From NCBI GenBank assembly GCA_904373265.1, contig CAJFEE010000023.1, forward strand, positions 529 to 43,255: DNA of 42,727 bases. The letters run 5' to 3'. Under the pieces are notes generated by a model that had not been told where the DNA came from, ran no database searches, and saw nothing but the letters and a program-made list of their open reading frames with translations. Both the position numbers and the translations under genes were made by a program. Origin of the DNA: Candidatus Harrysmithiimonas galli (lineage in GTDB: Bacteria > Bacillota > Bacilli > CAJFEE01). Positions 26,982-36,161 of the stretch are shown piece by piece; within the stretch, counting starts at the first letter, position 1; each line of letters begins with the position of its first letter.

Positions 26982-27212
26982 TTATTCCCCTTTTATACTT
27001 TGAAAGTCAGTCATTGAGCCATTCTCTTGCAATACACGTGTAATTTGTGTATCGGCTTCTTTTAATTTATCATGACAAATCTTCGCATAGTTCATTCCAT
27101 CTTCATAATATTTTAATGCATCTTCCAACAATACTTCTCCTTGTTCAAGCTTCTGTACAATTTCCTCCAACTTCTGCAAGGACGCTTCAAAGCTAAGATC
27201 ATGTTTTTCCAT
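26982..27212 (-). CDS. xseB: Exodeoxyribonuclease VII small subunit
   Basis: The 76-residue helical protein has the family pattern FEASLQKLEEIVQKLEQGEVLLEDALKYYEDG. Several copies bind the XseA subunit to form exonuclease VII, which degrades single-stranded DNA from both ends. Its start is seven bases after GGAGGG and 13 bases after the xseA stop. The length is normal. Confidence 0.97.
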   Translation of the reverse strand: MEKHDLSFEASLQKLEEIVQKLEQGEVLLEDALKYYEDGMNYAKICHDKLKEADTQITRVLQENGSMTDFQSIKGE

Positions 27213-27225
27213 CTGATTGCCCTCC

Positions 27226-28584
27226 TTAATGGATAGATAAAGGTTTTTTATCGGTTACTGTACATCGCATTTGTCCATCGCTTAACCGAAGTGTAAAATT
27301 TTCTGATATTTCGATAGCATCAATGGAACGAATTACTTCTCCTGTCTCATTTTGTGGAATTGAAAACCCACGTTGCATGATATGAATTGGACTATATGCC
27401 TCTAGCTGTTTTAATGCAAACATATACATATTTTGCTTTTGCTTCAACTGATACTGCAACCCAGCTTCCAACTGCTTTTTATACATCGCTACCTCAAGAA
27501 ACCTATGTTCAATCTGATCTTGAAACGAGCGAACAGGCAATTTTGAATAAACAGCTTGCAGCTTGATCTGCCGCTTTTGCATATTACTTCGCATAACCAT
27601 ATGTAAACGTTCCAAACCGCTATCCAATCGTTCCTCTTTTTTTAAATAAGTCATTTTGGGATTTTTCAAAACATAGGATTGAATAAGATAAGTCAATCTA
27701 GAATGATAACCACGCAGCTTGATACGAATAGCGGTATCAAGACGCTCACTGGCCTGATGTAGACGATGCATTAAATCTACAATATCAGGAGTCGCCATTT
27801 CAGCTGCTCCTGTCGGGGTTGGAGCCCGCAAATCAGAAACAAAATCCGCTATAGTAAAATCAGTTTCATGCCCAACTGCACTAATTACTGGGATTGAACA
27901 AGCTGCAATTTCTCTTGCAACTTCTTCTTCATTAAATGCCCAAAGCTCTTCAATAGAACCACCACCCCTTCCAACAATAACAACGTCAACATCAGAAAAA
28001 GAAGGATCATTCTGGACAAGGCGTAAATTTCTAATTAAAGAAGGTATCGCCCCTTCTCCTTGGACAGTTGTTGCTATGACAGTAATCTGAACCAATGGAT
28101 AACGTCTTTTCATCGTTGATACCATATCATGAACTGCTGCACCATATGGCGAAGTTAAGACTGCAATATGCTTAGGAAAAGAAGGAAGCGGTTTTTTTTT
28201 CGCATCGGAAAATAACCCTTCCTTCTCCAAATCCTGCTTCAACTTTTGAAATGCAAGAAATAAGTTTCCTGTCCCGTCAATCATCATTTCCTGTACATAC
28301 AACTGATATCTTCCACTTTCTTCATAAACCGAAACAGAGCCGCTCACCAGAACTTTTGTTCCATCTGCTGGCTCAAAATCAAGTTGGCGTGCTTGTCCAT
28401 TAAACATTGCAGCAAAAATTCGTGCCTTATCATCCTTTAATGTAAAATATAAATGTCCGCGCTGGCTTGGCCGAAAATTTGAAATCTCTCCCTTGATCCA
28501 AATTTTTTGCATATACGGATCGACATCAAATTTTCTTTTAATATATTGAGTTAAAGTTGCTACGGAAATATACAAATCGCTCAT
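27226..28584 (-). CDS. xseA: Exodeoxyribonuclease VII large subunit
   Basis: The 452-residue catalytic subunit has an N-terminal OB fold (about 5-100; IWIKGEISNFRPSQRGHLYFTLKD), a catalytic domain containing SPYGAAVHDM, the conserved GRGGGSIEELWAFNEE and SAVGHETDFTIADFVSDLRAPTP, and a long coiled-coil C-terminal region. I moved the start to the ATG at 28584: GAGGG precedes it, while the ORF start at 28620 would overlap folD. The family begins with this short helix. Confidence 0.97.
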   Translation of the reverse strand: MSDLYISVATLTQYIKRKFDVDPYMQKIWIKGEISNFRPSQRGHLYFTLKDDKARIFAAMFNGQARQLDFEPADGTKVLVSGSVSVYEESGRYQLYVQEMMIDGTGNLFLAFQKLKQDLEKEGLFSDAKKKPLPSFPKHIAVLTSPYGAAVHDMVSTMKRRYPLVQITVIATTVQGEGAIPSLIRNLRLVQNDPSFSDVDVVIVGRGGGSIEELWAFNEEEVAREIAACSIPVISAVGHETDFTIADFVSDLRAPTPTGAAEMATPDIVDLMHRLHQASERLDTAIRIKLRGYHSRLTYLIQSYVLKNPKMTYLKKEERLDSGLERLHMVMRSNMQKRQIKLQAVYSKLPVRSFQDQIEHRFLEVAMYKKQLEAGLQYQLKQKQNMYMFALKQLEAYSPIHIMQRGFSIPQNETGEVIRSIDAIEISENFTLRLSDGQMRCTVTDKKPLSIH

Positions 28585-28604
28585 ATTTCCCTCTCTCCAT
28601 TTCT

Positions 28605-29489
28605 TTATCCTAAAAAACAATGATTATTTTTTGTACCTGCAAGCACTCGACGTTCTGCTGCAATGATTGTATTCCAAAGCAACATCGTAATCGTCATTGG
28701 ACCGACTCCTCCTGGAACGGGTGTAACATAGTCGGCAACTTTTAATACACTTTCAGTATCCACATCACCAACCAGCTTTCCTTTTGCATTTCGATTGATA
28801 CCAACATCAATCACAACCGCTCCTGGTGAAACTTGATCTTCTGTTAAAAACAACGGTTTCCCAACCGCAACAATAATAACATCCGCATGTTTTGTATAAA
28901 ATGTTAAATCTTTTGTTTTGGAATGACAAACAGTAACTGTTGCATTTTGCTCTAAACACAACTGCGCCATCGGTTTCCCGACGATCATACTTCTGCCAAT
29001 TACAACCACATTTTTGCCACATAAATCATACGAAATGGCTTCTAGCATTTTAATCACACCATGCGGGGTACATGGATAAAATGTATCGACTCCAAGCATC
29101 ATCTTTCCAATATTAATCGGATGAAAACCGTCTACATCTTTGTTTGGATCAATGGCATAAACTACTGTATCTTCATGGATATGCTGCGGCAACGGTAACT
29201 GCACCAATATCCCATCTACATAGGCATCTTGATTCAACTTTTCAATTTCCTTAAGCAGGTCCGCTTCAGAAACCTCTGCATCCAATTGAATCAAGCGTGA
29301 CTCCATTCCAACCTCTTTACAAGCTTTCACTTTTGATTGAACGTAGGAAAGACTTGCTGGATGGTTTCCAACCAAAATCACAGCCAGACATGGCTGCATT
29401 TCATATTTAGCTGCAAATGCTTCATTTTTTTGCTGAACTTCTTTACGTATTTGCAATGCAATCTGCTTTCCATCAATTTTTTTTCCCAT
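28605..29489 (-). CDS. folD: Bifunctional methylenetetrahydrofolate dehydrogenase/cyclohydrolase FolD
   Basis: The 294-residue enzyme interconverts 5,10-methylene-THF and 10-formyl-THF, supplying one-carbon units for purines and fMet-tRNA. The active-site Tyr49 and Lys53 (SYVQSKVKAC) are present, along with the DGILVQLPLP and DVDGFHPINIGK motifs, the Rossmann signature VIGRSMIVGKPMA and the closing TPVPGGVGPMTITMLLWNT. The length is slightly over the usual 284. AAGGA precedes the ATG. It is followed by xseA after 20 bases. Confidence 0.98.
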   Translation of the reverse strand: MGKKIDGKQIALQIRKEVQQKNEAFAAKYEMQPCLAVILVGNHPASLSYVQSKVKACKEVGMESRLIQLDAEVSEADLLKEIEKLNQDAYVDGILVQLPLPQHIHEDTVVYAIDPNKDVDGFHPINIGKMMLGVDTFYPCTPHGVIKMLEAISYDLCGKNVVVIGRSMIVGKPMAQLCLEQNATVTVCHSKTKDLTFYTKHADVIIVAVGKPLFLTEDQVSPGAVVIDVGINRNAKGKLVGDVDTESVLKVADYVTPVPGGVGPMTITMLLWNTIIAAERRVLAGTKNNHCFLG

Positions 29490-29523
29490 TTCCTTCGCCC
29501 CGTTTCTTTTTTATTTTATGATC

Positions 29524-29928
29524 TTAATTCTTCTCATTGGCTTCAAGTGGTTTCATTTTTGCTAATACACCATTGACAAATTTAGCTGTCTTTTCATCAC
29601 CAAATGCTTTTGCCAGCTCAACAGCTTCATTAAATACAACACTTCTATCGATCTTCTTTTGGATTAACCATTCATATACACCTAAACGTAAAATAGCTCG
29701 TTCCACTCGTCCAATGCGCGAAAGCTCCCACCCTTCCATATAACGCATAAGATAATCGTCAATTTGTACTTGATGGGAAAGCACCCCTTCAACCAACATT
29801 TTTGTAAATACTTGATCACCTGTAACCTCAAAAATTTCCTGTTTGAACATATCTGAAACCGGAGCTTCGTTCATTTCGATGGCAAATAAAATCTGCACTG
29901 CATGCATTCTTGATTTCCTACGACTCAT
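29524..29928 (-). CDS. nusB: Transcription antitermination protein NusB
   Basis: The 134-residue all-helical RNA-binding protein binds boxA RNA with NusE (ribosomal protein S10) to antiterminate rRNA operons. The family pattern is clear: SRRKSRMHAVQILFAIEMN at the start, then ERAILRLGVYEWL and VVFNEAVELAKAFGDEKTAKFVNGVL. GGAG precedes the ATG. It is followed by folD after about 35 bases. A long hairpin and 440 bases of spacer separate it from the upstream Asp23 gene. Confidence 0.96.
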   Translation of the reverse strand: MSRRKSRMHAVQILFAIEMNEAPVSDMFKQEIFEVTGDQVFTKMLVEGVLSHQVQIDDYLMRYMEGWELSRIGRVERAILRLGVYEWLIQKKIDRSVVFNEAVELAKAFGDEKTAKFVNGVLAKMKPLEANEKN

Positions 29929-30292
29929 TGTTATACTTCTCCTTTAATGTCATATTCTGGTCTTTGATGAAATATTTTTCAAATTTCTTATTTATGATAA
30001 AGAAATGCCGCTGCCTATCGTAAAATGTCCGAATTTTTTATGTATAACCCTGCCTTCATTCTACTTTAACACAAATTCTTTGTAGTGAAAACCAGTTGAA
30101 AAAAGAACACAATTCCAAACAAAACCATAAAAATTCTATCGAAGATCATATCTGCTAATCCGATTTTATATTACAAATCGGCTAAAACATATTTGAGCAT
30201 TCAGCTTCTTGACTTACTAACAAAACACATCAAACACTTTCATCAGATATACTTGATTTTATCCATCAAATTGTCATAATATGTCTGATATA
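29929..30292. other. Spacer upstream of nusB
   Basis: There is no gene in this A/T-rich stretch. It must hold the promoter of the nusB-folD-xseA-xseB-ispA transcript if the hairpin at 30293-30362 stops upstream transcription, but I cannot pick one promoter with confidence. Confidence 0.4.
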
Positions 30293-30362
30293 AAATATGC
30301 TCCGCCCTAACACTGATTCAATCACCGATAGAAATGGTCAGCGATAGGTGGAGCATATTTTT
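30293..30362 (-). terminator. Long hairpin after the Asp23 gene
   Basis: Arms ATATGCTCCGCC (30295-30306) and GGTGGAGCATAT (30347-30358) pair with a G-T; the 40-base loop holds a second partial stem, CACTGA against TCAG. The minus-strand tail is TTTTAT. It starts just after the Asp23-family stop codon, so a terminator is likely. The size is larger than the other terminators in this window. Confidence 0.65.
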
Positions 30363-30373
30363 CATATTCAATC

Positions 30374-30772
30374 TTATTCTCCAGATTCAGTCTTATCCGG
30401 TTCAAAATTTACGCCTACAATATGCACATTTACCATTTCAACCTTTACCTCTGTCATATTGTAAACCGATTCACGAATATTTTCTTGAATTTTCTCTGCA
30501 ACCTCAGGAATTGAATATCCATATTTTACCACAACATAAGCTTCTACTTTAATTTCATCATTGTTAACTTCTACAACCTTCACACCTTTACTGTGACTTT
30601 TACGCCCCAAAATCTCTGTCACACCAGTTGCAAAGTTTCCGCGCATGGAAGAAACACCTTCAACTTCAGAAGCTGCGATTCCCGCAATAACCTCCATTAC
30701 TTCTCTGGCAATTTCAATTTTACCTAAGTTTGCATTTTGACTATCCAGAATAAAGTTTTCTGACATTATCAT
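30374..30772 (-). CDS. Asp23/Gls24-family protein (YqhY-like)
   Basis: The protein is 132 residues. Family signatures are IEIAREVMEVIAGIAASEVEGV near the N-terminus, then VKVVEVNNDEIKVEAYVVVKYGYSIPEVAEKIQENIRESVYNMT. The family is tied to envelope and membrane stress. The B. subtilis orthologue in this position (yqhY) is linked to acetyl-CoA carboxylase control, which agrees with its place 12 bases after accC. The second ATG, two codons in, has the better ribosome-binding distance from GGAGA. The C-terminus is acidic. Confidence 0.93.
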   Translation of the reverse strand: MIMSENFILDSQNANLGKIEIAREVMEVIAGIAASEVEGVSSMRGNFATGVTEILGRKSHSKGVKVVEVNNDEIKVEAYVVVKYGYSIPEVAEKIQENIRESVYNMTEVKVEMVNVHIVGVNFEPDKTESGE

Positions 30773-30784
30773 TCTTCTCCTTTT

Positions 30785-32137
30785 CTATGTGCGCATAATA
30801 TCGACTTCTTCGAGAAATTTTGTATCATAACTGCCACGAATAAAGTCGACATGTTCAAAAAGTTTCAAATGAAAAGGAATAGTCGTATGAACACCTTCAA
30901 TAATAAGTTCATCTAATGCACGGCGCATACGCATTATAGCCTCTTCTCTTGATTCCCCATGAACAATAATCTTCCCTATCATTGAATCATAACTCGGAGA
31001 AATTGTACAGCCCGGATAAACAGCTGCATCGATTCGAATACCAAAACCACCTGGCGGAAAATAAGAAGTTACTGTACCTGGACTTGGCATAAAATTTTTG
31101 TATGGATTTTCCGCATTAATTCGACATTCTATCGACCATCCGTTCAAACAAATATCCTTTTGTTTATAGCGAAGTGGTTCACCGCTGGCAATACGAATCA
31201 TTTCTTTAATCAAGTCTATACCCGTAACCATTTCTGTGACCGGATGTTCGACCTGAATTCTTGTGTTCATTTCCATAAAATAGTAACAGCGTTCTTTATA
31301 ATCGTATATAAATTCAATCGTACCTGCACCAAAATAACCAACTGCTTTGGCTGCTTTTACCGCATCAGCCCCCATCTGCATACGAATTTGTTCATCCAAA
31401 GCTGGGGACGGACTTTCTTCAACCAATTTTTGCATCCGTCTTTGAATGGTACAGTCTCTTTCTCCAAGATGCACAATATTTCCATAATGATCTGCCAAAA
31501 TTTGTACTTCTACATGACGAAAATTTTCAATAAATTTTTCCAAATAAACACCAGAATTCCCAAAGGCATTCTTTGCTTCCTGCTGAGTAATGGCGATCCC
31601 TTCTTCTAATGCAGCTTCATCCCGCACAATTCGAATTCCTCGACCTCCTCCACCTGCAGTAGCTTTAATAATAACAGGATAGCCGATCTGTGCTGCAATT
31701 TCTTTTGCTTGCTCAACGGAAGTCACAATGCCATCTGAGCCTGGAACCGTTGGCACACCAGCTTCAATCATTGTACGTTTGGCTTCATCTTTAATCCCCA
31801 TTTTTTGAATGGCCTCAGGACTTGGACCAACAAATTGAATATTAACCAATCCACACACTTCAGCAAATGCAGCATTTTCAGATAAAAAACCATATCCCGG
31901 ATGAATGGCATCACAACCTGTCATTTTTGCAATCGTTATAATATTAGTCACATTCAAATAACTGTCTTTGGATAATGTAGGACCAACACAATACGCTTCA
32001 TCTGCCAGTTGCACGTGCAAAGCCTCTTTATCGCCTTCTGAATAAATGGCAACCGAAACGATTCCCATCTCCTTACATGCACGAATAATCCGAACCGCAA
32101 TCTCCCCTCGATTGGCAATTAACAGTTTTTGTATCAT
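30785..32137 (-). CDS. accC: Acetyl-CoA carboxylase biotin carboxylase subunit
   Basis: The 450-residue ATP-grasp enzyme carboxylates biotin on AccB. It begins MIQKLLIANRGEIAVRIIRA, the standard N-terminus, so I trimmed 18 codons from the ORF start at 32191, which would run into accB. Motifs include the Gly-rich loop KATAGGGGRGIRIV, the active-site MEMNTRIQVEHPVTE and the C-terminal SYDSMIGKIIVHG. Length is normal (about 450). It follows accB by 16 bases. GGGG precedes the ATG at a slightly long spacing. Confidence 0.98.
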   Translation of the reverse strand: MIQKLLIANRGEIAVRIIRACKEMGIVSVAIYSEGDKEALHVQLADEAYCVGPTLSKDSYLNVTNIITIAKMTGCDAIHPGYGFLSENAAFAEVCGLVNIQFVGPSPEAIQKMGIKDEAKRTMIEAGVPTVPGSDGIVTSVEQAKEIAAQIGYPVIIKATAGGGGRGIRIVRDEAALEEGIAITQQEAKNAFGNSGVYLEKFIENFRHVEVQILADHYGNIVHLGERDCTIQRRMQKLVEESPSPALDEQIRMQMGADAVKAAKAVGYFGAGTIEFIYDYKERCYYFMEMNTRIQVEHPVTEMVTGIDLIKEMIRIASGEPLRYKQKDICLNGWSIECRINAENPYKNFMPSPGTVTSYFPPGGFGIRIDAAVYPGCTISPSYDSMIGKIIVHGESREEAIMRMRRALDELIIEGVHTTIPFHLKLFEHVDFIRGSYDTKFLEEVDIMRT

Positions 32138-32153
32138 ATTTTCGATTCCCCTT

Positions 32154-32648
32154 CTATTGTCTGACTCGGAACAAAGTTTGACCATATTCAATCAATTGTC
32201 CATTTTCCACACAAATTTCCGCAATTTCACCATTTACTTCTGCTTCAATTTGATTGAACAGTTTCATTGCTTCAATCATGCAAACCACTGTGTTCTGTTG
32301 CACCTTAGATCCAACAACAACAAATGGATCGGCATCTGGATTTGGTGCTGCATAAAAGGTTCCGACCATCGGAGAAATAATATCGTATAAATTTTCTTCT
32401 TTTGATTGTAAAGGATCCATTTTTGATTCAATTTCTGTAGGGGCAGATAAAGAATTGTCAACAAACAAAAACTCCGATTGTGTTGAAGGTGACTGTTTCA
32501 CCGATTGCGACTGGAGTGATGTAACAGCTTGTACACGTTTTTTTTCTTTGCAAATGCGAAGATTTAGTGTTTCGGTTTCATATTTAAATTCATGTATAGA
32601 TGTTTCATCTAATAATTTGATTAATTTTTCAATTTGTTCAAAATTCAT
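32154..32648 (-). CDS. accB: Biotin carboxyl carrier protein of acetyl-CoA carboxylase
   Basis: The 164-residue carrier has an N-terminal helix pair (about 1-40), a Ser/Gln/Pro linker (about 42-85), and the C-terminal biotinyl domain with SPMVGTFYAAPNPDADPFV and the biotinylation site CMIEAMKLFNQI (Lys129 with this start). In the family the usual sequence is EAMKMMN; here it is EAMKLFN, still fully compatible. I use the ATG two codons inside the longest ORF (32654) because GGAG is seven bases before it and touches the first ATG. Confidence 0.96.
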   Translation of the reverse strand: MNFEQIEKLIKLLDETSIHEFKYETETLNLRICKEKKRVQAVTSLQSQSVKQSPSTQSEFLFVDNSLSAPTEIESKMDPLQSKEENLYDIISPMVGTFYAAPNPDADPFVVVGSKVQQNTVVCMIEAMKLFNQIEAEVNGEIAEICVENGQLIEYGQTLFRVRQ

Positions 32649-32707
32649 TTCCATTCTCCTACTCTCAGCTCGTTTTTGTCATCTAACCTTTATACCTAGT
32701 CCCATAT

Positions 32708-32737
32708 ATTCTACCGTATTTTGATCTTTATCGTCAA
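32708..32737 (-). promoter_or_regulatory. Promoter of accB-accC
   Basis: On the minus strand TTGACG (32737-32732) and TAGAAT (32713-32708) are 18 bases apart, one mismatch in each hexamer. It lies about 60 bases before the accB start. Confidence 0.6.
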
Positions 32738-32998
32738 CGAAAGCTCAATTTTGATTTTATCTCTGAACAAATGACAAAAAAACTGTGCTGTACATTATTT
32801 TACCTAGTGTTTGATTTACTATGATGAAATCAAGCATACGAATATTCAAGAAATAAGATGACCATTTAAAAAATATATTGTTATATTCAAATAAATGAAT
32901 ACGATTCTTACAAAAAGTAGACACCATCTATTTTCCCAAGTTTCACTTGAACATTTTAAAATATGTTGCTTTTTATTTAAAATAGAGAATGAAAGGCA
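32738..32998. other. Spacer between spoIIIAH and accB
   Basis: No gene is seen in this A/T-rich stretch. It separates the sporulation operon, with its own hairpin at 32999-33042, from the accB promoter. Confidence 0.5.
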
Positions 32999-33042
32999 AG
33001 ATCAATGACTTTGTGCATAATGAGCACAAAATCCATTGATCC
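32999..33042 (-). terminator. Hairpin after spoIIIAH
   Basis: The arms GATCAATGACTTTGTGC and GCACAAAATCCATTGATC pair with one small bulge around a seven-base loop. It begins 17 bases after the spoIIIAH stop. The minus-strand tail is only pyrimidine-rich, so it may be a terminator or a 3'-stabilising structure. Confidence 0.6.
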
Positions 33043-33058
33043 TGTTTCAGAAACTACT

Positions 33059-33601
33059 TTATGCATTCATTTCCTTAATTTCAACAGAAATCGGATGCTG
33101 CCCCAACTCACGATATGCCATTTGAATAATTTGATCTGCCAAAGCTGGTGTGGATTCCTTGGCTGCAACTGTTACCTTAATTTGCTGATCTGTCGTATGT
33201 ACAAAAGCATCATAAATATTTTCTTCTGTTTTCAGCATTGTCTCTAATACAGCTTCCTTTTCACTCGTTTCATTCATTTTTGCCATATCATCCAAAGCTT
33301 GACTTTTTTCCTCTGCTGATACCGAACCGCTTGCCACAACCGCCTCCAGTTCTTCTTTTGCTTTGGCGCGTGTATCCTCAAGCTGCATGCGTAAATCGGT
33401 AAAAGCATCTAAAGACTGTTCACCCTCTGCACCTTGTTCACTGGACACTTCTGTTCCTTCTTCTGAGCCAGAAACCTCATCACCTTTTTGAATTAATGAA
33501 AAATTCGTGGTTTGAAGCTCAGGTGTTGCAATATAATAAACCGATAACACAACAACCAAGCTCACCATAGTCAATAACCATATCGTTTGTTTTTTTAACA
33601 T
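33059..33601 (-). CDS. spoIIIAH: Stage III sporulation protein AH
   Basis: The 180-residue mother-cell protein has an N-terminal membrane anchor (about 5-24) and a C-terminal YscJ-like ring-building domain (about 80-180; MAKMNETSEKEAVLETMLK, then IKVTVAAKESTPALADQIIQMAYRELG). In the family it meets the forespore protein SpoIIQ across the intermembrane space to form the feeding channel. I used the ATG at 33601, which follows GGAGGG; the longer ORF to 33706 would read through the end of spoIIIAG. The middle is Glu/Gly/Ser-rich and probably flexible. Confidence 0.95.
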   Translation of the reverse strand: MLKKQTIWLLTMVSLVVVLSVYYIATPELQTTNFSLIQKGDEVSGSEEGTEVSSEQGAEGEQSLDAFTDLRMQLEDTRAKAKEELEAVVASGSVSAEEKSQALDDMAKMNETSEKEAVLETMLKTEENIYDAFVHTTDQQIKVTVAAKESTPALADQIIQMAYRELGQHPISVEIKEMNA

Positions 33602-33638
33602 ACAAATCCCTCCAAAAAATAAATGAAATATATGAAAA

Positions 33639-34280
33639 CTATTTTTTCGGCTGTACACTAACACGATGGCTAGGCACACCAAGAAATCTTGTGACCGCCT
33701 CAACAATTTGCTTTTTCACTGCAATTTGTCCTGCTCCTTTTGCTACAATTGCAACACCTGTAATATCTGCCTTAAGTTCATTTTGAATCACTGGAACCTC
33801 ATTATTGCCTTCACGTACAATCACAAGCTGATCACTGGTGTTTTGTTGTTCAATTTTACGTTTTCCTCCTTGTTTGTCTTCTTCTGTAGTTTGTTGATTT
33901 TGTGCAGTTGTATTTTTTTCATAAATAATTTTCGGTGTTGCAGATAAATTGACAGCTACCGTAACTTCAGAAACACCTGCCATTTGTTCCAACAAATGCT
34001 GAAGCTGCTCTTCATAAATTTTTTCCTGTCCACGAATGGTTGATTCAGCGTGCACTTCATTTCCAGCTTCAACAACTTTTTCTTGCATGGAAGCTACTGA
34101 TTGTACCTTCTGTGACTGTGAACGTTCTGGTGCAAACCAAATCAGTAAAATACCAAGTACAACGGCAATTCCACCAAATTTCAACATTGTGATTTTTTTG
34201 AGCGGAACATTGGGATCTCGATTTTGAAAAAAGCTACGCCAGATTTGTTTTTTATTCGATGAATTTGATTTTTTTTCCAT
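33639..34280 (-). CDS. spoIIIAG: Stage III sporulation protein AG
   Basis: The 213-residue protein has a basic N-terminal cytoplasmic part, one membrane span (about 33-50, FGGIAVVLGILLIWF), and an extracytoplasmic domain. In B. subtilis this domain forms a large ring with a beta-barrel insertion within the SpoIIIA-SpoIIQ complex. Visible are YEEQLQHLLEQMAGVSEVTVAVNL, a charged linker rich in Gln/Lys, then GVAIVAKGAGQIAVKKQIVEAVTRFLGVPSHRV, the ring-building motif. GGAGAAAAA precedes the ATG. It is immediately adjacent to the spoIIIAF stop. Confidence 0.96.
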   Translation of the reverse strand: MEKKSNSSNKKQIWRSFFQNRDPNVPLKKITMLKFGGIAVVLGILLIWFAPERSQSQKVQSVASMQEKVVEAGNEVHAESTIRGQEKIYEEQLQHLLEQMAGVSEVTVAVNLSATPKIIYEKNTTAQNQQTTEEDKQGGKRKIEQQNTSDQLVIVREGNNEVPVIQNELKADITGVAIVAKGAGQIAVKKQIVEAVTRFLGVPSHRVSVQPKK

Positions 34281-34904
34281 TTAGCTTTTTTCTCCTTCCT
34301 TTATAATTTCAATTTTTTCCAGATCAATTGCCAATTTTTCTGCAAAGTAGGCTTGAATCGCAGCAAGCTTTTTTGCTGTATCACTTTCATTTTGTGTCAT
34401 TTCCGCTTCAAATTGGCCGATTTGAATCTCTGCAACTGGAGAAATATATGTGGCATCCTCTCCTTTAATATCTTGTACCCTAACTTGCAAATGATTGATT
34501 GCCAAAAGTTCGTTTGTATCTGAAACATCTGCATCAATGGTACCGGTTGTCATCTCAACCTGAAATTGTTCTTTTAATTCTGGATTCACCTGTTTTTTTA
34601 ATTGGACAGCCATCTGTTCTAATATATATGCATGATGTTTGGCTTGTATTTCTGTTTTTTTTGCCTCCAAATGATTTTGTATATTTGTTTCATCCAGCTT
34701 AGAAAAAAATTGCTGTGATAATGTTTCTCCAAGTGGTATTTTCAAAAATGCAAATAACGGGTTAATTAACAAAATCAGCAATAAAAGTCCAATCACAAAT
34801 CGAACATATTTTCCTAAAGCTGAAGACGGAATCAACATATCCACAATTGTTGCAAACAAAATAAACACGACTAAGTTTCGAATCCATTCTATAATTGCTT
34901 CCAT
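34281..34904 (-). CDS. spoIIIAF: Stage III sporulation protein AF
   Basis: The 207-residue protein has two N-terminal membrane helices (about 8-25 and 33-52) and a soluble domain outside the mother-cell membrane that in B. subtilis has a ring-building-like fold. It ends IQAYFAEKLAIDLEKIEIIKEG, a pattern common to the family. The TTG at 34907 directly before the ATG could also serve as start. The gene is adjacent to spoIIIAG without a gap. Confidence 0.93.
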   Translation of the reverse strand: MEAIIEWIRNLVVFILFATIVDMLIPSSALGKYVRFVIGLLLLILLINPLFAFLKIPLGETLSQQFFSKLDETNIQNHLEAKKTEIQAKHHAYILEQMAVQLKKQVNPELKEQFQVEMTTGTIDADVSDTNELLAINHLQVRVQDIKGEDATYISPVAEIQIGQFEAEMTQNESDTAKKLAAIQAYFAEKLAIDLEKIEIIKEGEKS

Positions 34905-34917
34905 CAATATGCTTCAC

Positions 34918-36150
34918 CTACCGTATCATCAAAGGAATATTGCTCGCTGCTACCAACGCGGCCAATGTTAAAAAAAACATAAATGAAACCATGCATACAC
35001 AAGCAAAAATATACATTGTACTTTTTCCAAGTTCATCTACACATTTTACAATTGGACCAGCATTTAAAGGTTGTAAAATCGCTGCTGTAAGCTTGTACAA
35101 TAGTGCCAAAACCAAAATTTTGATTGCTGGAAAACTAACGATTAACAATAAAATCAATACACCTGCTAAACCAATTGAATTTTTTAAAATTTGTGTTGCA
35201 CTCACAACTGTATCGGTCGCATCTGTAAAAATACGTCCAACAACCGGAATAAAATTGCCTGCTACAAACTTTGCCGTCCGCAAAGCAACTCCATCTGCAA
35301 CAGACGTTGCTGCGCCCTGAACCGATACAACAGCCAGAAAAACTGTCAAAAAAATTCCAAGCACACCAATGCTGATATTTCGGATAAATCCAGCAAGCTT
35401 TGTGACCTTATATTCGTCAGATAAACTAGAAATAAGCAGTAAAACAGTTGATAGAAGTAATAGTGGCAGGATCATGTGACTCATTAAAACTGTAGAAGTA
35501 TTCGTTAAAAAAGTAATAATTGGATGAAAAAATGCACCAGATACAATGCTCCCTGAACTTACCATAAATCCAACTATAAGTGGCAAAAGTGCCACAATAT
35601 AGTCTTTCATCGTTTCAACTGCTTCTAGCGCAACATCAAGCCCCAATTTAAAACTGTTTAAAGCCAAAATCAGTAAAACCGCAAATACAACAAAATAGGC
35701 AACCTTCGAAACCGTACTTTGCTCAAATGTATTTTGTAACATACGCAAAAATACACTAAAAACCGTTAAAATAAGCAACGTTCCTAGCAAACTAAGCTGT
35801 GCAGTAAATTCATGAAAAAAATAGCGAATAAACCCATTAAAATAAGCCGAATAATCTCCATTTTGTACCTGAGAAATAAATGATTTTAAATCCCCTTGCT
35901 TTGCTTCTGGCAAATAGCCACCATATTCATGTATAATTGCATTCCAAAACTGCGTGATATCCGATAAATCATAACTATCTAAATATTCTGAAATCGTTTC
36001 TGCTTGTACATCGTTAGAAAGTTCTTCAATGATTTCTTCTGACTGCACCTCAATAGATGGCGTCATCTCTTCTACATTTGCCATACCTACCCATGTCATA
36101 TGAAAAAATAGAAATAAAACTAATAAAAGCGCAGAGTATATGTGTTTCAC
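34918..36150 (-). CDS. spoIIIAE: Stage III sporulation protein AE
   Basis: The 410-residue polytopic membrane protein has a signal peptide at 1-24 (cleavage probable after VGMA), an acidic N-terminal external part, then about seven membrane helices from near 115 to 400. Family stretches include NPFVGTFM-like conserved glycines at GNFIPVVGRIFTDATDTVV and NAGPIVKCVDELGKST. It is the main membrane component of the SpoIIIA channel and may act as a transporter. The start codon is GTG, seven bases after GGAGGAG. Confidence 0.96.
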   Translation of the reverse strand: MKHIYSALLLVLFLFFHMTWVGMANVEEMTPSIEVQSEEIIEELSNDVQAETISEYLDSYDLSDITQFWNAIIHEYGGYLPEAKQGDLKSFISQVQNGDYSAYFNGFIRYFFHEFTAQLSLLGTLLILTVFSVFLRMLQNTFEQSTVSKVAYFVVFAVLLILALNSFKLGLDVALEAVETMKDYIVALLPLIVGFMVSSGSIVSGAFFHPIITFLTNTSTVLMSHMILPLLLLSTVLLLISSLSDEYKVTKLAGFIRNISIGVLGIFLTVFLAVVSVQGAATSVADGVALRTAKFVAGNFIPVVGRIFTDATDTVVSATQILKNSIGLAGVLILLLIVSFPAIKILVLALLYKLTAAILQPLNAGPIVKCVDELGKSTMYIFACVCMVSFMFFLTLAALVAASNIPLMIR

Positions 36151-36161
36151 GTTTCTCCTCC

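Noticed and set aside
34036..34227. + strand ORFs opposite the spoIIIA genes
   Set aside because: They are antisense shadows of strongly supported spoIIIAG and neighbours.
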